From Lanius collurio (lineage: Eukaryota; Chordata; Aves; Passeriformes; Laniidae): a DNA stretch of 64,000 bases. The notes beneath the pieces were generated by a model. It was not told the origin of the DNA, did no database searches, and worked only from the letters and a program-made list of their open reading frames with translations. Below, one piece after another: positions 61,666-64,000 of the stretch. Each line of letters opens with the position of its first letter. The first letter of the stretch is position 1. The DNA lies in NCBI GenBank assembly GCA_020086605.1, contig JACBWW010000023.1:15001-79000 (forward strand), given 5' to 3'. The position numbers were made by a program, and so were the translations under genes.

Positions 61666-64000
61666 ACTAAGTGAAATGTAGTTGGATTTTGTGGAATTGA
61701 ACATTTTGTGGAAAAGGATAGCATTTCTAATGAATTGCAACAGAACCGAGTTAATTTTGGAACTGAAATATTTCCTCTTTCAGAATATTGGCTAAATCCT
61801 ACTTGGCCTAGGATGGAATTGAGGAGTAGTTTACAACCTATTCATGGATTCACATCAGCCCTAGTCTTATGAAAATAAGGCAAAAAGGTGAAAACCTTTA
61901 AAGTTCATGGAAAAAGTAGAGAACTTTGTACAGACATTGTACAAATATATAGGAAGGTTCTACAGATCTGTAATCATAACAACCAAAAAATAGTAATATT
62001 CTGTCAGATTAATTTTTCCTCCAGGATTTTACTGAATTTGCCACTGTTAGAATGCCACTGTTGATTGTTACTTAAATTTTATTATTATTTTGTTGCTACT
62101 GAACAAGCAGACTCTACACACATACTTGTGCCCCCTTCCTCAGTTTCCCAGCACCATATATGTACTGAATTATGGGTTCATCAACATTGCAAAGTTACCT
62201 AAATAAATCTGTTAATTCATAAAATTAAGGAAGACATTTAGTGGATGAGCCAGAATTTCTGATCCGACCTTTAAATCTGCAAATGTTGTGTTTGCTGAAT
62301 TGAGTGTGAAAATCTTAAAAACTTAAGACCTTGAAAGTCTGAAAGGATAGAAGCACCCTTGCAGAATGAGAACCTTAAAGGCTACATTGAACTCTAGACA
62401 TAAAGCCAGATTAAACCCATTCCTTCTAACAAATAGTTTTAATTAAATAATGTTGGTAGGTGTGAAGTCAAGGTTTTGATGAACAACACTGTTCATATTT
62501 TATACAATCCATTATGAGCCCATATAATTTAAAATTGCTATATTGTGCATTAATAAGACTCCTATGCAATTAAATGGTATTTGATGGTGAAAAGCAGGTT
62601 TACTGGAGAGGTGCAATAAAATCTCTAACATAGTAGCAAAACCTTGCTAGAAATGTAATGGTTTGTGCTGAGCATGTATTGTCTACATGAAATTTAAATA
62701 TAAGAGTGCCTAAATAACATCCACTTATTTTCCCAATGCATTTATTTTGTTATAAAGTTACTCCATTTTATTATTCCATTTGATTTGGATATATGCAGTC
62801 AGAATTTTATTATTCCATTTGATTTGGGCATAAGAGACACAGACTCTTAGGTCATTTCTCAGGGATTGATTTCACTTTATAACTTCAACTTCTTCCCAAA
62901 GCAAGGAAGTCACTTTTAAATTCTTATTCTGGCATTGAAAAAACTAGATCAAATACATTTCTCAAAAAATGAAAAATCCTTCATGTTTTAGTAGCCTGAG
63001 TCAATATCATTTACAAAAGTACCCAAGATATTAAATAGGAATCCCCAAACCTTTCAAATGACAAAGAAATATTTTCATCCATATTTAAAATCAAGAGAGC
63101 GTATTTGTTAAAGTTCCTGCCTCAAGCTTGCCCTCTTTAAAAGTGCCATCTTGTTTTATTTTGATGTATATCTTTATAGCAGAATAATTAGCATTTTACA
63201 AATCAATGATGGGGAAGTTGTTCACATTATTCTGAGGGCAATAAATCCACATACACATAGTTTTATATTATAGAGATCATTTAAGTGAGTGTAATTTTAA
63301 CATTTTGATGACAGTTTTAGGATCCTACCAAGCAGTGATAAAGCTAGCAGTTATACTATGTGATAATTCTGCCTTTCATTATGATGCAGTTTCTCCATAC
63401 TAAATCAGGCCAAGATGCAAGCTATTACCCCTGGGCAAAATTCATTCATTATGCATGTATGTTATTCCTAAAATTATTGATAACACTTTTCATAACAGTT
63501 ATTTTTCATTAATTAGCTTTTGCAGCTATATTAGTATTTTTGATATGTTTATTAGTCTTGAGTTTTTCTTGAATAATAAATACAATCTCAGTGACTCTTA
63601 CAGTTCCTTAAAGTTGAAAGCTCTCATCAGTTTTGATGCTGTAAGGCCACAGTGCCATTGTGAAGCCCTGAATTAAGCTGTGATTAAGGAAAATATTAGA
63701 AAGAGGGTAGTGAATGTCCTGTGCAGTTAAAGACACAGCCCAGAAACCTTTGTTTGCTGTGAGGAAAGTAAGAAAGGAAGCTGCTGAAGCTGATAACATT
63801 TCATGAGTGTAAACTTGGTACCAGGTTTGCTACCTTATGCAAAATGTGCAGGTATTGGCTGAGCAGAGGAGCCCGTGGCTGGAGCCCTCATCAGCTGGGA
63901 ATTTCAGCAGGTCACAAAATGGGCTGTGCTGCCAGAGATGCTCATTTGCAACACAGGAATTTAGGGCCCAGGCTATACTTTTAATGGTACCTTAATCACT
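61666..64000. other. Very AT-rich non-coding stretch
   Basis: The sequence is strongly AT-rich from 62,200 to 63,560 with scattered TAAT cores, then returns to ordinary composition. An AATAAA lies at 62,202-62,207 and others are expected at this composition. A 24-base direct repeat is described separately. Open frames are short and on both strands. Confidence 0.5.
62765..62827. repeat. 24-base perfect direct repeat, 39-base period
   Basis: The motif starting ATTTTATTATTCC and ending GATTTGG occurs at 62,765-62,788 and again, without mismatch, at 62,804-62,827, separated by 15 unrelated bases. Perfect identity suggests a recent local duplication or strong constraint on both copies. Confidence 0.92.

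Overview
This 64 kb window looks like non-coding DNA from a vertebrate, most likely a bird. The reasons are the depletion of CpG outside a few short clusters, the many A/T homopolymers and T/G- or A/C-rich simple tracts, the lack of any long open reading frame (the longest is 162 codons, with no recognisable domain), and the absence of primate Alu/L1-type or rodent-type repeats. I also recognised no CR1 3' ends, the commonest bird transposon signature. The species cannot be fixed by reading alone. Nothing bacterial is present: there are no operons, ribosome binding sites, tRNA, rRNA or CRISPR arrays that I could see.

Layout: 1-13 kb is mostly plain AT-rich sequence with a GC-richer patch at 1.24-2.1 kb. 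From 13.05 to 14.64 kb comes a dense stretch of POU-octamer and homeobox-type motifs that reads like conserved enhancer sequence. From 14.6 to 30.8 kb is mostly featureless sequence with homopolymers, apart from an enhancer-like patch near 17.1 kb. A second motif-dense block lies at 30.86-31.5 kb, followed by a purine-rich stretch with a G9 run, a locally duplicated segment at 33.1 kb, and a 109-base T/G tract at 33.86 kb. From 34 to 48 kb the sequence is again mostly plain, with a 27-base poly-A and an A/C-rich tract. The last quarter (48.2-60.1 kb) is the richest: a series of motif-dense blocks interrupted by short CpG clusters (50.4, 54.8 and 57.6 kb) and long purine or pyrimidine tracts. 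The final 3 kb is very AT-rich.

The simplest reading is the intron or flanking desert of a developmental gene, carrying many cis-regulatory elements. I could not name the gene. Several exon-like segments with good splice signals exist on the + strand. The best is a phase-consistent chain at 58.44-61.63 kb that would encode the C-terminal part of an unrecognised protein. Another pair of strong splice sites bounds 52,789-53,016, which would suit a long non-coding RNA. Pseudo-exons of this quality are common in vertebrate introns, so these calls carry low confidence. I found no convincing novel biological system. The most useful leads are the exon chain, the CpG block bracketed by complementary tracts at 50.2-50.6 kb, and the octamer-bearing regulatory blocks.
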